Notes under the pieces: generated by a model
The model's database searches: none
The model's input: the letters and a program-made list of their open reading frames with translations, nothing else
What the model was told of the DNA's origin: nothing
Shown here: positions 44,007 through 53,429 of the stretch, in pieces
Position numbering within the stretch: position 1 is the first letter of the stretch
Layout: every line of letters starts with the position of its first letter
Assembly (NCBI GenBank): GCA_038243605.1
Contig: JBBSQX010000006.1
Location: forward strand, 1-64,000
DNA length: 64,000 nt
Origin: Terrimesophilobacter sp038243605
GTDB taxonomy: Bacteria > Actinomycetota > Actinomycetes > Actinomycetales > Microbacteriaceae
Direction of reading: 5' to 3'
Program-made: the position numbers and the translations under genes

Positions 44007-45449
44007 TTAGCCGACGCCCTCCAAGACATCCGTCTCCGTGTTGCCGATGGCGGCGATGACCTCGGGGCGCTTCTTCGCGAGGTACGCGTACCATGCCACC
44101 GCGGCGATCACCGAGGCAAGGAAGATGTACGGGATGATGTTGAGCGGATATGCGGGAACGGGATAAACGTTCGCGATGAAAACGTAAATCATGCTGAGCA
44201 CAGCCACGGTGGCCGCAACCCAGACCATGGCGTTCGGCATCTTCTCCCGACGAGTGTAAATCACGCAGGCAATAGCGACCAGCGCGTAGGCGACCATGTA
44301 CCCGTAGGTTCCGTAGGTGTCGATCCACACCACAATGTCCATGGCGTGAGCCCCGAACGCAAGGAAGATGGCGTCGATCAAAATTGCCGCCGGCCCTGCC
44401 ACAAGAAGCACGCGGTGCGGTGTCAGGTGGCCTTCGTGGGTGCGCCCAAACTTCTCAGGAACGACCCCCTCCTTGCCCATGACATAGACGATGCGCCCGA
44501 CAACATTCAGCGGGGCAACGACCACGGCGAAGAATGAAGCAGCAACACCGAAGGTCAGAATCGGTGCAAACCATCCTGGCATCCCGATCTTGGTAGAAAT
44601 GTCTTCGAGCGGGTTGGCGCTCGCGCCGAGAGCATCACCGAGGATGGCAACCTGCGTGTACGCCGCAAACACGTAGAGCACTCCGACACCAATGGCACTC
44701 CACATGATCGCCCGAGGGATCGCCGTATAAGGGTTGCGAGCCTCGCGGCCGAGCGCATCCGCAGACGAGAAACCTACGAAGCCTAAGATTCCGAGAACCA
44801 TTCCGGCCGCAACACCCTGGAAGGGCAGTTCGGTGAGGGCGAACTGCGATGGATCCCACGCTGCGGGGCCGGCCCAGACGAGAGCCAGAACAAGCAGGAT
44901 GATGATGATGGTCACGGAGACGAGCTCCAGCACGAGCGAAACCCGCGCCGAAAGACGGATGCCGCGAATGGTGAACAGCGTCGCCAGACCTCCGAGGATG
45001 ATCGCCAGAATGATCTGCGTCACGATCCCGTCGACGGGAATACCGATGAGGTTCAAGAACTGGTTCATGTAGCTGACGGCACCACCGAGTGATCCGGCAG
45101 CAATGCCCCAACACCCGATTACCAACGTCACCCCAGCGAGATAGGCACCAAACGGGCCGAGCCCTTTAGAAACGTACGTGTACAACGATCCTGCTGAGGC
45201 CATGCGGCGCGTGAAGGTGACGACGCAATATCCGACGCAGAGAATAACGATCGTTGCGAGTACAAAGGAATAGATGGTGCCTTTTCCTGCTCCGACGAAA
45301 ATGGCTGCAGCGGTAAACGCAATCACCGCGCTCGGTGCGATGTTGGCGATGGCTTGGGCCCCGAGCTCTGGCCCGCTCATGACTCCCCGTCGTAGGCCTG
45401 CGTCTTTCAGGCCGTTACCCGGTGGGGGCGTCTTGCTTGTTACTGACAT
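44007..45449 (-). CDS. APC-family amino acid permease
   Basis: Amino acid/polyamine/organocation transporter with about twelve helices over 480 residues. The N-terminal LGAQAIANIAPSAVIAFTAAAIFVGAGKGTIYSFVLATIVILCVGYCVVTFTRRM resembles the APC family, and YTYVSKGLGPFGAYLAGVTLVIG, GFSSADALGREARNPYTAIPRAIMWS and FGRTHEGHLTPHRVLLVAG follow. A Shine-Dalgarno AAAGGAGAGATGATCA precedes ATG 45449. It is cotranscribed with the alcohol dehydrogenase gene upstream (81-bp gap) and divergent from the PucR regulator. The substrate could be an amino acid or amino alcohol. Confidence 0.9.
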   Translation of the reverse strand: MSVTSKTPPPGNGLKDAGLRRGVMSGPELGAQAIANIAPSAVIAFTAAAIFVGAGKGTIYSFVLATIVILCVGYCVVTFTRRMASAGSLYTYVSKGLGPFGAYLAGVTLVIGCWGIAAGSLGGAVSYMNQFLNLIGIPVDGIVTQIILAIILGGLATLFTIRGIRLSARVSLVLELVSVTIIIILLVLALVWAGPAAWDPSQFALTELPFQGVAAGMVLGILGFVGFSSADALGREARNPYTAIPRAIMWSAIGVGVLYVFAAYTQVAILGDALGASANPLEDISTKIGMPGWFAPILTFGVAASFFAVVVAPLNVVGRIVYVMGKEGVVPEKFGRTHEGHLTPHRVLLVAGPAAILIDAIFLAFGAHAMDIVVWIDTYGTYGYMVAYALVAIACVIYTRREKMPNAMVWVAATVAVLSMIYVFIANVYPVPAYPLNIIPYIFLASVIAAVAWYAYLAKKRPEVIAAIGNTETDVLEGVG

Positions 45450-45530
45450 TGATCATCTCTCCTTTGAGTGGCGGGCTAGTACTAGATACTGCGTGGGCAA
45501 ATGTTGGCGATCACTGCGTGGTGTTTGGCG

Positions 45531-46628
45531 CTACGGGATGAGGAGTGTGCGCAGGGCTTCGCCTGATTCAAGATCGGCCAATGCCTCTGCTGCTTCTGAC
45601 AGCGGGCGGCGCCCAGAAACCAGTGGGTCAAGCTTCAGCTGCCCATCCATGTAACGGTCGACGAGGGCAGGAATGTCGATGGAGGGTCTGACGCTCCCGT
45701 AGTTTGAGCCGAGGATTCGCTGGTCGGCCTCCGCAAGAACGAGCGGCTCGAACGATGCCTTTGCGCCAGTAGGGGGCAGACCAACGATGACCGCGGCACC
45801 ACCCAAGCCCAGCATCTGGATCGCCTGCTCCGTCGTGCTGGTGCGACCGATCGCGTCGAACGCGTAGTCAACGCCGTCCGGCATCAACTCGTAGAGTGCT
45901 TTAACTGCATCAGTGGTTGACGCGTCAATGGCATCCGTTGCGCCGAACTGTGTCGCAAGGGCGGTTTTCTCTGCACGCACATCAATAGCGATAATGCGCT
46001 CTGCTCCCGCCAGCTTGGCGCCCTGGATGACGTTGAGCCCGACCCCTCCGCACCCGATCACCGCCACAGTTGACCCTGGCTCGACGGCGGCGGTGTTGAT
46101 GACGGCCCCCACGCCAGTCGCGACAGCGCAACCGACCAGTGCGATGACATCCAGCGGCGCGTCATCCCTGACCTTGATCGCACCGGATGCGGGTACAACG
46201 ACCTCTTCGGCGAACGATGAGACTCCGAGGTAGTGGTGCACTGGCTCGCCATCGAGGGAGAGCCGGGAGGTGCCGTCGTAAAGCACGCCAAGTGGTGCCA
46301 CGACGGTGGCGACCTTCTGGCAGCGGGCCTCGTGGCCTGAACGGCAGTATCGGCACTCGCCACAGGGCGGAACCCAGGAGAGCACGACGTGGTCTCCCAC
46401 TGACAGAGTCGTCACACCTTCGCCAAGTTCGACGATGACGCCAGAGCCTTCGTGACCCATGACGAGAGGGAGTGGGGCATCCCATTCGCCTCGTTGCACG
46501 TGAAGGTCGGAATGGCAGACGCCGGCCGCAGCAATTTTTACGCGCACCTCACCGGCCTTCGGCGACGCGAGGTCTACATCAAGGAACTCCACCGGCAACC
46601 CTGGTGAGCGAAAAACGATGGCTTTCAT
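45531..46628 (-). CDS. Zinc-dependent alcohol dehydrogenase (class III-like MDR)
   Basis: Zinc MDR of 365 residues. Catalytic zinc ligands Cys38 (GVCHSDLH) and His59-Glu60 (VMGHEGSGV), structural zinc cysteines CGECRYCRSGHEARC, and the NAD fingerprint VAVIGCGGVGLNVIQGAKLAG are all intact. It belongs to the NAD-linked alcohol/aryl-alcohol group. ATG 46628 has GGAGG just upstream. It is in operon with the APC permease and diverges from a PucR-type regulator across a gap of 116 bp, suggesting catabolism of an imported alcohol or amine. Confidence 0.94.
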   Translation of the reverse strand: MKAIVFRSPGLPVEFLDVDLASPKAGEVRVKIAAAGVCHSDLHVQRGEWDAPLPLVMGHEGSGVIVELGEGVTTLSVGDHVVLSWVPPCGECRYCRSGHEARCQKVATVVAPLGVLYDGTSRLSLDGEPVHHYLGVSSFAEEVVVPASGAIKVRDDAPLDVIALVGCAVATGVGAVINTAAVEPGSTVAVIGCGGVGLNVIQGAKLAGAERIIAIDVRAEKTALATQFGATDAIDASTTDAVKALYELMPDGVDYAFDAIGRTSTTEQAIQMLGLGGAAVIVGLPPTGAKASFEPLVLAEADQRILGSNYGSVRPSIDIPALVDRYMDGQLKLDPLVSGRRPLSEAAEALADLESGEALRTLLIP

Positions 46629-46744
46629 TAGTGCCTCCACAATCTTCATGTGCGATTAACCGAGCATTTCAGGCGCAGCGTCAAAATTCACTAACAATAT
46701 TGATGGAACTTCGCGAGCTGATCACAGTTTTGTACACTGAGGAG

Positions 46745-48217
46745 ATGTCTGTTGATGCCATGTCCGTCGCCCGGATACTCGACGGAATCATCGTCGGAAC
46801 ATCCCTTCCTCCGACAACCATGATCGACTCAGTTGTCGCCTTGAGCGACCTCAACGTTCTGGCGCATCCTGCCTATGCGAGCATGGTTGTCGCAGTGCCG
46901 GAAGAGCTTTTTGCCGCTCGGAAGGGCGAAGGGGATTCGAGGGGAGGGGCATCGCAACTGTGGACGTCTTCGCTCGCATTATTGCAAGGCACGATTTTGG
47001 TGGTGAGCGGAGATAGTCCTGAATTACGAGACATGCTCACAAGCAACGGCGTGACGGGGATTCTCTGCCCCGCAGTTTCGCCGCATGCGTTGCTGCCCAC
47101 ACTTGTGGGACTTCTCTCGTCAGACCAGGCAGCGGAGGACCGCCTCGTGACGCACGGCATGAAAGTGCTCACCCAAGTGGCCAGGCGGGGCGGCGTTTCT
47201 GCCGTCATGGCAGAGCTGGCTCACCGGATTGACGGATGGGGGGTGCTGCTCGATAGCCAAGGTCATGCCATCGCGAGCAGCGGGGCGGGCACACTTCATA
47301 TTGAGGATGCAATCGCCGTTGCCCTCAATCGGCCGGTGAGGGTGCGGCATCCAGGGCTTCAAGTGCATCCGGTCGGGCAAGGCGAAGACCTCACTGCCTA
47401 CCTCGTGATTGCCTCACGCGCGGGGTCGATGAGTCGCATCCGGGACCTAGCGTCACAGGCCGCGGCACTTCTTGACCTCCTACTGCGAAGCAATGATCAC
47501 ATCGCGATCGAGCGATTGGGCCGCGAGGTGATGATGCAGCGCCTCCTTGCCGGAGACGCGGCGAGCGCAGAAACCTTGCTTCGCAGATGGGGAGTTTTCG
47601 ACGACACGATGACCGCATTCGTCCTGAGCGCGCGCTCCAAGTCAGTCGATCTCGAGCGGCTTCTCACGCGGTGGTTTGACGACTTGGGGTGTGCTCACGT
47701 TATGACGATGCACGGCGATCGAATGGTTGCACTCATCAGGGACGACCGCGCCGAAATGGTTGCTGACCTTGTCGCCAAATACGCGAGCCACGAGCAGCAT
47801 CCTCTTCGTTGTGGGTTCGGCACCAGCGTCGGGTTTGCCGCACTTTCACAGAGTATGTCTGAAGCGCACGAGGCCCACGCGACCGCCGTCACGGATGGTC
47901 GCTCTGTCGCGTTTTACGCAGCCTTGCCCACGGTGCAGTACGTGCTCGAACATTTGGGCCCTGATTCGTCAGCGCGGCTCGCCAGTGTGCTCGATGGCTT
48001 ACGCGATGAGCGCGGTGCGCATGATGAACTCACTCGCACACTTCAGGTTTATCTCGCTGAGCACGGCTCGTGGGGTGTCGTTGCCAGTCAACTCGGAATT
48101 CACCGTCAGACGCTGAGCCTGCGAATCACGCGTGTTGAAGAGCTCACGGGATTGTCCATGTCCAATGCGGATGACCGCGCCGCCGCATGGCTGGCCATTC
48201 GAGCGCTCAAGCGTTAG
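46745..48217 (+). CDS. PucR-family transcriptional regulator
   Basis: PucR/CdaR-like regulator of about 490 residues. The PucR domain begins MSVARILDGIIVGTSLPPTTMIDSVVALSDLNVLAHPAYASMVVAVPEEL. A middle GGDEF-like segment follows, and the C-terminal HTH_30 reads YLAEHGSWGVVASQLGIHRQTLSLRITRVEELTGL. The start is uncertain. TACACT (46733-46738) is a -10-like box with a predicted start at ATG 46745, giving a leaderless message. ATG 46703 and 46760 are alternatives, and an open frame extends upstream into the divergent dehydrogenase. It probably controls that operon. Confidence 0.88.
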   Translation: MSVDAMSVARILDGIIVGTSLPPTTMIDSVVALSDLNVLAHPAYASMVVAVPEELFAARKGEGDSRGGASQLWTSSLALLQGTILVVSGDSPELRDMLTSNGVTGILCPAVSPHALLPTLVGLLSSDQAAEDRLVTHGMKVLTQVARRGGVSAVMAELAHRIDGWGVLLDSQGHAIASSGAGTLHIEDAIAVALNRPVRVRHPGLQVHPVGQGEDLTAYLVIASRAGSMSRIRDLASQAAALLDLLLRSNDHIAIERLGREVMMQRLLAGDAASAETLLRRWGVFDDTMTAFVLSARSKSVDLERLLTRWFDDLGCAHVMTMHGDRMVALIRDDRAEMVADLVAKYASHEQHPLRCGFGTSVGFAALSQSMSEAHEAHATAVTDGRSVAFYAALPTVQYVLEHLGPDSSARLASVLDGLRDERGAHDELTRTLQVYLAEHGSWGVVASQLGIHRQTLSLRITRVEELTGLSMSNADDRAAAWLAIRALKR

Positions 48218-48280
48218 GTGTTCTGACCTCGATCATCTCTTCTCCCTCACAACCCCTGTGGAGAGAAAGATCTTCTACTT

Positions 48281-48296
48281 TCGAATTTATGTTCGA
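48281..48296 (+). promoter_or_regulatory. LexA-like SOS box upstream of the HNH/DUF222 gene
   Basis: TCGAATTTATGTTCGA is a 16-bp imperfect palindrome that matches the Gram-positive/mycobacterial SOS consensus TCGAACnnnnGTTCGA at 11 of 12 conserved positions. It ends 17 bp before the ATG of the HNH gene, in a likely promoter zone. DNA-damage control of 13E12-family genes is known in mycobacteria, so the match is credible; binding itself is inference. Confidence 0.65.
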
Positions 48297-48313
48297 CGTG
48301 AGAAAATGGAGGT

Positions 48314-49780
48314 ATGAAGAACCCCGCAATCGAGATCGATGAGCTGACAGGCACCTATGCCGACCTTCTGGCGTTCAGCGATGTTCCGCGGCTTTCAGAT
48401 GACGCACTACTGCAGTCCACGGGGGCACTCGAGCGGATGGGCCGCTGGCTCGGCGCGATGCAGGTTTCCGTGGCGGCAGAAGCCGATTATCGGTCGCGTC
48501 ACGAGCTTGGTAGTGATGGACTTGCCGCGGGCAAAGGGTGCCGCAACTCCACTGAGCTACTTGAACGCATCACCCTGGCGTCCAGCGAAACCATTGCAAA
48601 GCGGCTGAAGATTGGGCGAAACACTCGCACTCGGTTCTCGCTCGTGGGGGAGCAGTTGCCGGCAACCTTCCCCTATATCGCTGACGCACTCACTGTTGGC
48701 AGTCTCGGGATTGACAGTGCCTACGCGATCATTCGTGGGCTCACCTCCATTGCGACCGTCGTCGACTCAGTCTCAATTCAGACCGCCGAACGGGAACTCG
48801 TCGCTGCCGCCACCGGAGCGGCCCCCGGTTCGTCTAACCCGTGCACTGCAGACGAGTCGAGAATCCACACCGAAGTGTGGAAAGTGCGCCTTGACCAAGA
48901 CGGCCGCATCCCTGTCGAAGAACGTGCCCTGCGCCTGCGTTCCTTCTCGTTGGGGCGTGAACGTGATGGGCTTGTGTGGGTGCGGGGTGCGCTGATTCCA
49001 GATGTCGCCGCAAAGTTCACGGCCCTCGTCAACGCTTACACCTCCCCGCGCACAGCGCCAGCCTTCCTCGACGACGAGGAACTCGCAGCCCACGACCTTG
49101 AACGAGACCCTCGCACTCGTGACCAACAACGCCACGATATCTTCGCCGGCATTGTCGACATTGCGGCACGCAGCGCAGAGACTCCGACGATGGGCGGGGC
49201 TGCACCTGTCGTCATGGTGAGTGTTCGCCAGAGCGACCTCGACGCCGAGAGAAATTCGGAGACCGACAGCGGTTCTGGCCGTCGTGCTGGGCGTGGTGCT
49301 GTGCGCGGCGTCGGATACATCGAAGGCCTCGAAACACCGATCTCCCTCAGCGTCGTCAAGCAATACACCTGCAGCGGTGGGATTCAGCGCGTCGTTCTCG
49401 ATGACAACGGCCGCATCATCGCGCTGGGCTCACCGGAACGTTGCTTCACCCCGCAACAGCGCAGGGCGATCACCCTTCGTGACGGCGGATGCAGCACCCC
49501 CGCATGCCACATTCCCGCCTCGTGGTGCGAGATTCACCATGTAGACCCCGCCGAGAACGGCGGACCCACCCACACCGACAACGGCATCCTGCTCTGCTGG
49601 TTCCACCACCGCAACCTCGACAAATCGGGGTGGCAGTTCCGAATGGTGGATGGTGCCCCACACGTCAAAGCACCACCGTGGCTCGACTCCACCCAAAAAT
49701 GGAGACCAACAGCCGGCTCCAGAATTCGGCAGCAAGACGCGAACGAAAAAATACCATTGCTCGTAGGCGGCCAGAGATAG
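48314..49780 (+). CDS. 13E12/DUF222 family protein with HNH endonuclease domain
   Basis: A 488-residue protein with an N-terminal DUF222 region and a C-terminal HNH nuclease domain. The nuclease shows zinc-type cysteines and the HNH core: CSTPACHIPASWCEIHHVDPAENGGPTHTDNGILLCWFHHRNLDKSGW. The 13E12 family is repeated in many actinobacterial genomes and behaves like a mobile or homing-type element. ATG 48314 has AATGGAGGT just upstream. A SOS-box-like palindrome lies in its promoter. It sits between a PucR regulator and hsdR, at the junction that separates hsdR from hsdMS. Whether it is active is unknown. Confidence 0.92.
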   Translation: MKNPAIEIDELTGTYADLLAFSDVPRLSDDALLQSTGALERMGRWLGAMQVSVAAEADYRSRHELGSDGLAAGKGCRNSTELLERITLASSETIAKRLKIGRNTRTRFSLVGEQLPATFPYIADALTVGSLGIDSAYAIIRGLTSIATVVDSVSIQTAERELVAAATGAAPGSSNPCTADESRIHTEVWKVRLDQDGRIPVEERALRLRSFSLGRERDGLVWVRGALIPDVAAKFTALVNAYTSPRTAPAFLDDEELAAHDLERDPRTRDQQRHDIFAGIVDIAARSAETPTMGGAAPVVMVSVRQSDLDAERNSETDSGSGRRAGRGAVRGVGYIEGLETPISLSVVKQYTCSGGIQRVVLDDNGRIIALGSPERCFTPQQRRAITLRDGGCSTPACHIPASWCEIHHVDPAENGGPTHTDNGILLCWFHHRNLDKSGWQFRMVDGAPHVKAPPWLDSTQKWRPTAGSRIRQQDANEKIPLLVGGQR

Positions 49781-50030
49781 CTAACCCACCGCAGAGGTCT
49801 GCCATGTGCCTTGGCTCATGCCACTCTCATTGGGGGCAGAATGATCGTGCGAACATTGCACCAACCCTCCGCAATGCGAACCGCTGGCCGATAGTCTGGC
49901 GGGACCCGAATGCGATGCAGCACACGCAACGCGCAACGCGCAACGCGCAACGCGCTAGGCGCAAGGCGCAAGGCGCTGTGCGAGTGCGGCCCGGCATCGG
50001 CAATGCTGAAATAACGCAAGGAGGGGTGCT
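49781..50030 (+). other. Gap upstream of hsdR
   Basis: This 250-bp region has no convincing gene. Its last part carries the 7-bp tandem repeats at 49924-49979 and the hsdR ribosome-binding site AAGGAGGGG at 50018-50026. A TGA in the hsdR frame at 50007-50009 shows that the repeats are not part of the coding frame. Confidence 0.7.
49924..49979 (+). repeat. 7-bp tandem repeat, eight units, upstream of hsdR
   Basis: Units read ACGCAAC, GCGCAAC (x3), GCGCTAG, GCGCAAG (x2) and GCGCTGT, each 7 bp, covering 56 bp. It begins 107 bp before the hsdR start. Short tandem repeats in promoter regions can change copy number by slippage and alter expression; in this case the effect is inference. Confidence 0.9.
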
Positions 50031-53000
50031 GTGCCCAGCAACTTTGACTTCGTCGCGAAGGAATGGCCCGCCATCGCGACCGAAGCGCGACGCGCAGAGC
50101 ACTACACGTACGGAGATCCGCGATCCGCTGTCTTCTACGCACGACGAACCCTCGAGCTCGCAGTCCATTGGCTTTACGACGTTGACGCCACACTGCACAT
50201 GCCCTACAAAGACGATCTCTCCAGTCGCCTCCACGAGCCAACCTTCAAAAATCTTGTGGGGCACGCTCTCTACGCCAAGATGAACCTGATCAGGCTTCAA
50301 GGCAACGCCGCGGTTCATCACCTCACCCCCATGAAACAGACCGACAGTCTGCCCATTGTTCGTGAACTCTTTCACGTGCTGTACTGGCTGGCCACCCACT
50401 ACTCGCTCAACACGGTTGATCGCCCACAGCCGGGGATTTCATTCGATGCCGCGTCGATTCCGAAACCACAACCCGGCCTCGTCGCCAACACACTCGCTCA
50501 CGTACAAAAGCTCGCGGCCGAGAACGCGGCGAAAGATGAAGCGCTAACGAAAGAACGCGAGCACAGCGCCGACCTCGAAACCCAACTCGCGGTGGCGCAG
50601 GCAGAAGTCGCCGCAGCCAAAGCCGCAAATGCTGTCATCCCTGACACCCACGATTACCGCGAAGACGAAACTCGTGACTTGTTCATCGACGTTCTTTTGG
50701 GCAAAGCGGGGTGGCCTCTCGCAGATGAGCGTGACCGCGAATACCCGGTCATGGGTATGCCCAATAGCTCAGACGGCGGCAAAGGGTACGTCGACTATGT
50801 GCTGTGGGGTGAGAACGGGTTGCCACTCGCGGTTATCGAAGCCAAACGCACCACGAAAGACGCTAACCAAGGCCAACAGCAAGCCAAACACTATGCGGAT
50901 GCGCTGGAGAGAGAGCACGGCCAACGCCCCGTTATCTTTTACACCAACGGCTACGAGCACTGGATGTGGGATGCCCCCCGACATCCTCCGCGACAGGTGC
51001 AAGGCTTCTACACGCGTGATCAACTCGAACTACTCATCCAGCGCCGCACAAGTCGCAAACCTCTCGCCAAGATGCCGATATCCACCACGATCATTGAGCG
51101 GGCATACCAAACGCGTGCGGTCCGCAAAATCGCTGAAGCATTCGAACAGAAGGAACGCCGCACCCTCCTGGTGATGGCGACCGGCAGTGGCAAGACGCGC
51201 ACAGTGATCGCGTTGAGCGACCTCCTCATGCGAGCTAATTGGGCTAAGCGCATTCTGTTTCTGGCCGATCGCGTCGCTCTCGTCAACCAGGCGACCAACG
51301 CGTTCAAGACGTTCTTGCCCGATGCCCCACCGGTTAATCTCGTCACCGATAAAGACTCAGAGGGACGCGTTTATGTCTCCACCTACCCCACCATGATGGG
51401 CCTCATCGATGAAAGCTACGGCGGGGGAGCCGATGTGCTTCGACGCTTCGGCCCCGGCTACTTCGACCTGATCATCATTGATGAAGCGCACCGCTCCGTT
51501 TACCAGAAGTACGGCGCTATCTTCGAATACTTCGACTCGTTGCTCGTGGGTCTCACCGCCACACCCAAGAATGAGATTGACCACAACACCTACGGTCTGT
51601 TCAACCTTGAAGATGGCGTACCCACAGACTCTTACGACCTCTCTGAGGCGATCGAGGAAGGCTATCTCGTGCCGCCAGCGGGGCGTTCCATCGCGACCCA
51701 GTTCGTGCGAGATGGCATCAAGTACGCCGACCTGAGCCAAGAGGAGAAAGAGGCGTGGGATCTTCTTGAGTGGGCCGACGATGTCGTGCCAGAAGAGGTG
51801 GGCGCCTCGGCGATGAACTCCTGGCTTTTTAACGAAGATACTGCCGACAAAGTACTCGAAGTGCTCATGACGGATGGCCGCAAAGTTGCTGGTGGCGACA
51901 CGCTAGGCAAGACCGTGATCTTCGCCAAAAATGTGAAGCACGCTGAGTTCATTGAGCGCCGATTCAATGCGAATTATCCTGCCTACGGTGGCGAGTTCGC
52001 GCGCGTTATCGTGAGCGGAATGTCATATGTGCAAACTCTCATTGACGACTTCTCCAGCCCGAACAAGTTTCCGCAGCTCGCCATCTCGGTCGACATGCTT
52101 GATACCGGAATTGATGTTCCCGACATCGTGAACCTCGTGTTCTTCAAACCCGTGCACTCGAAGACGAAGTACTGGCAGATGGTGGGCCGAGGCACGCGGT
52201 TGCGACCAGACCTGTATGGGCCAGGCGACGACAAAAAAGACTTTGTGATTTTCGACGTGTGCCAGAACATCGAGTACTTTAACGAAAACTACCCCGACGC
52301 GCACACCTCGGCCGGGGAGCCTCTCGGCGCACGGCTGTTCGCTGCACGCCTCGGTCTGATCGCCGGGATCGATGCCGTTGGTGACGCCTCTGACGAGGGT
52401 GCGCTTGCGGCTGTTCGGAGCGAGACTGCTGCAGTGCTCCACGGGCAGGTCGCTGGAATGAGTCTCGACAACTTTTTGGTGCGACCGCACCGCAAAGCTG
52501 TGGAGCATTTCGCAGATGTCGGGAGTTGGCTGCATCCGACCGGCGCTGAATTCGAGCTGGCGCACGCGTTACGCCGGCTGCCATCCGTCAAGGACGCCAA
52601 AGACCCGGATGAGCAAGCCAAGCGGTTCGACCTGTTCGCGCTACGTGCACAACTCGGTGTGCTCGTTGGCGACCCAGGTTTCGCGGTAGCGAAGTCTCGA
52701 ATCCAAGCTATTGCAAATGCCCTTGCAGAACAGAAGGGAATCCCCGCTGTACAAAAAGAATTGCCCCTCATCGCCGCAGTGGCAACGGATGAGTGGTGGG
52801 ACGACGTCACCGTTCCCATGATCGAGATGGTGCGTAAACGGCTGCGCGGGCTCGTCAAACTGATCGACTCTGCGGCGAAAGCCATTGTGTACACCGACTT
52901 CATGGATGCCGCCGCCACCGCTGAGGTTGAAATCAAGTACTTCACCGTCGGCGTGGACAAACAACGGTTCATTGAGAAGGCGTTCGCGTTTCTCACGGCG

Positions 53001-53429
53001 CATGGGAATGACCCTGTTCTGCTGAAGCTTCGCCACGGTTATCAGCTCAATCCGTCAGATCTGGAATCGCTCGAACAGATCATGCTCAAGAGTGGGGAAT
53101 TCAAGAAGTCTGAACTTTCAGAAGCAGCCCTAGAATCAAACGGCTTGGGACTGTTCGTGCGCTCTATCGTCGGGATGGATCACGCGGCCGCGGTGGCTGC
53201 CCTCGCAGGCTTTACAGGTGGCACCACCTTCACCGGAAACCAGCTCACGTTCGTCAACCTCGTCGTCGATCAACTGACCCGCACCGGCGTCGTAGACCCC
53301 GGCCTGCTCTACGAGGCCCCATTCACTGGTGTCGCGCCTACAGGCCCAGAATCTCTCTTCTCGGCAGCGCAGGTCGCGACGCTTGTGGCAACACTGAAGC
53401 ACATCCGCGAGACGGCGGTAGCCAGCTAA
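50031..53429 (+). CDS. hsdR: Type I restriction endonuclease subunit HsdR (DUF4145 + DEAD-like helicase)
   Basis: A 1132-residue ATP-dependent translocase/nuclease that cuts DNA when combined with HsdM and HsdS. An N-terminal DUF4145 domain (about 8-130, EWPAIATEARRAEHYTYGDPRSAVFYARRTLELAVHWLY) and a coiled coil (about 170-205) precede the nuclease PD-(D/E)xK (YVDYVLWGENGLPLAVIEAKR). The helicase has motif I MATGSGKT, DEAH-like IIIDEAHRS, TATPKNE and GRGTRLRP. GTG 50031 has a strong AAGGAGGGG. It is about 6.2 kb from hsdMS, an unusual split. A strand-matched tandem repeat lies upstream. Confidence 0.94.
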   Translation: MPSNFDFVAKEWPAIATEARRAEHYTYGDPRSAVFYARRTLELAVHWLYDVDATLHMPYKDDLSSRLHEPTFKNLVGHALYAKMNLIRLQGNAAVHHLTPMKQTDSLPIVRELFHVLYWLATHYSLNTVDRPQPGISFDAASIPKPQPGLVANTLAHVQKLAAENAAKDEALTKEREHSADLETQLAVAQAEVAAAKAANAVIPDTHDYREDETRDLFIDVLLGKAGWPLADERDREYPVMGMPNSSDGGKGYVDYVLWGENGLPLAVIEAKRTTKDANQGQQQAKHYADALEREHGQRPVIFYTNGYEHWMWDAPRHPPRQVQGFYTRDQLELLIQRRTSRKPLAKMPISTTIIERAYQTRAVRKIAEAFEQKERRTLLVMATGSGKTRTVIALSDLLMRANWAKRILFLADRVALVNQATNAFKTFLPDAPPVNLVTDKDSEGRVYVSTYPTMMGLIDESYGGGADVLRRFGPGYFDLIIIDEAHRSVYQKYGAIFEYFDSLLVGLTATPKNEIDHNTYGLFNLEDGVPTDSYDLSEAIEEGYLVPPAGRSIATQFVRDGIKYADLSQEEKEAWDLLEWADDVVPEEVGASAMNSWLFNEDTADKVLEVLMTDGRKVAGGDTLGKTVIFAKNVKHAEFIERRFNANYPAYGGEFARVIVSGMSYVQTLIDDFSSPNKFPQLAISVDMLDTGIDVPDIVNLVFFKPVHSKTKYWQMVGRGTRLRPDLYGPGDDKKDFVIFDVCQNIEYFNENYPDAHTSAGEPLGARLFAARLGLIAGIDAVGDASDEGALAAVRSETAAVLHGQVAGMSLDNFLVRPHRKAVEHFADVGSWLHPTGAEFELAHALRRLPSVKDAKDPDEQAKRFDLFALRAQLGVLVGDPGFAVAKSRIQAIANALAEQKGIPAVQKELPLIAAVATDEWWDDVTVPMIEMVRKRLRGLVKLIDSAAKAIVYTDFMDAAATAEVEIKYFTVGVDKQRFIEKAFAFLTAHGNDPVLLKLRHGYQLNPSDLESLEQIMLKSGEFKKSELSEAALESNGLGLFVRSIVGMDHAAAVAALAGFTGGTTFTGNQLTFVNLVVDQLTRTGVVDPGLLYEAPFTGVAPTGPESLFSAAQVATLVATLKHIRETAVAS

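Noticed and set aside
49924..49979. CRISPR-like array
   Set aside because: Units are only 7 bp without spacers and no cas gene is present.
49489..50283. Open frame bridging the HNH gene and hsdR
   Set aside because: It is out of frame with both genes and passes through the 7-bp repeats.
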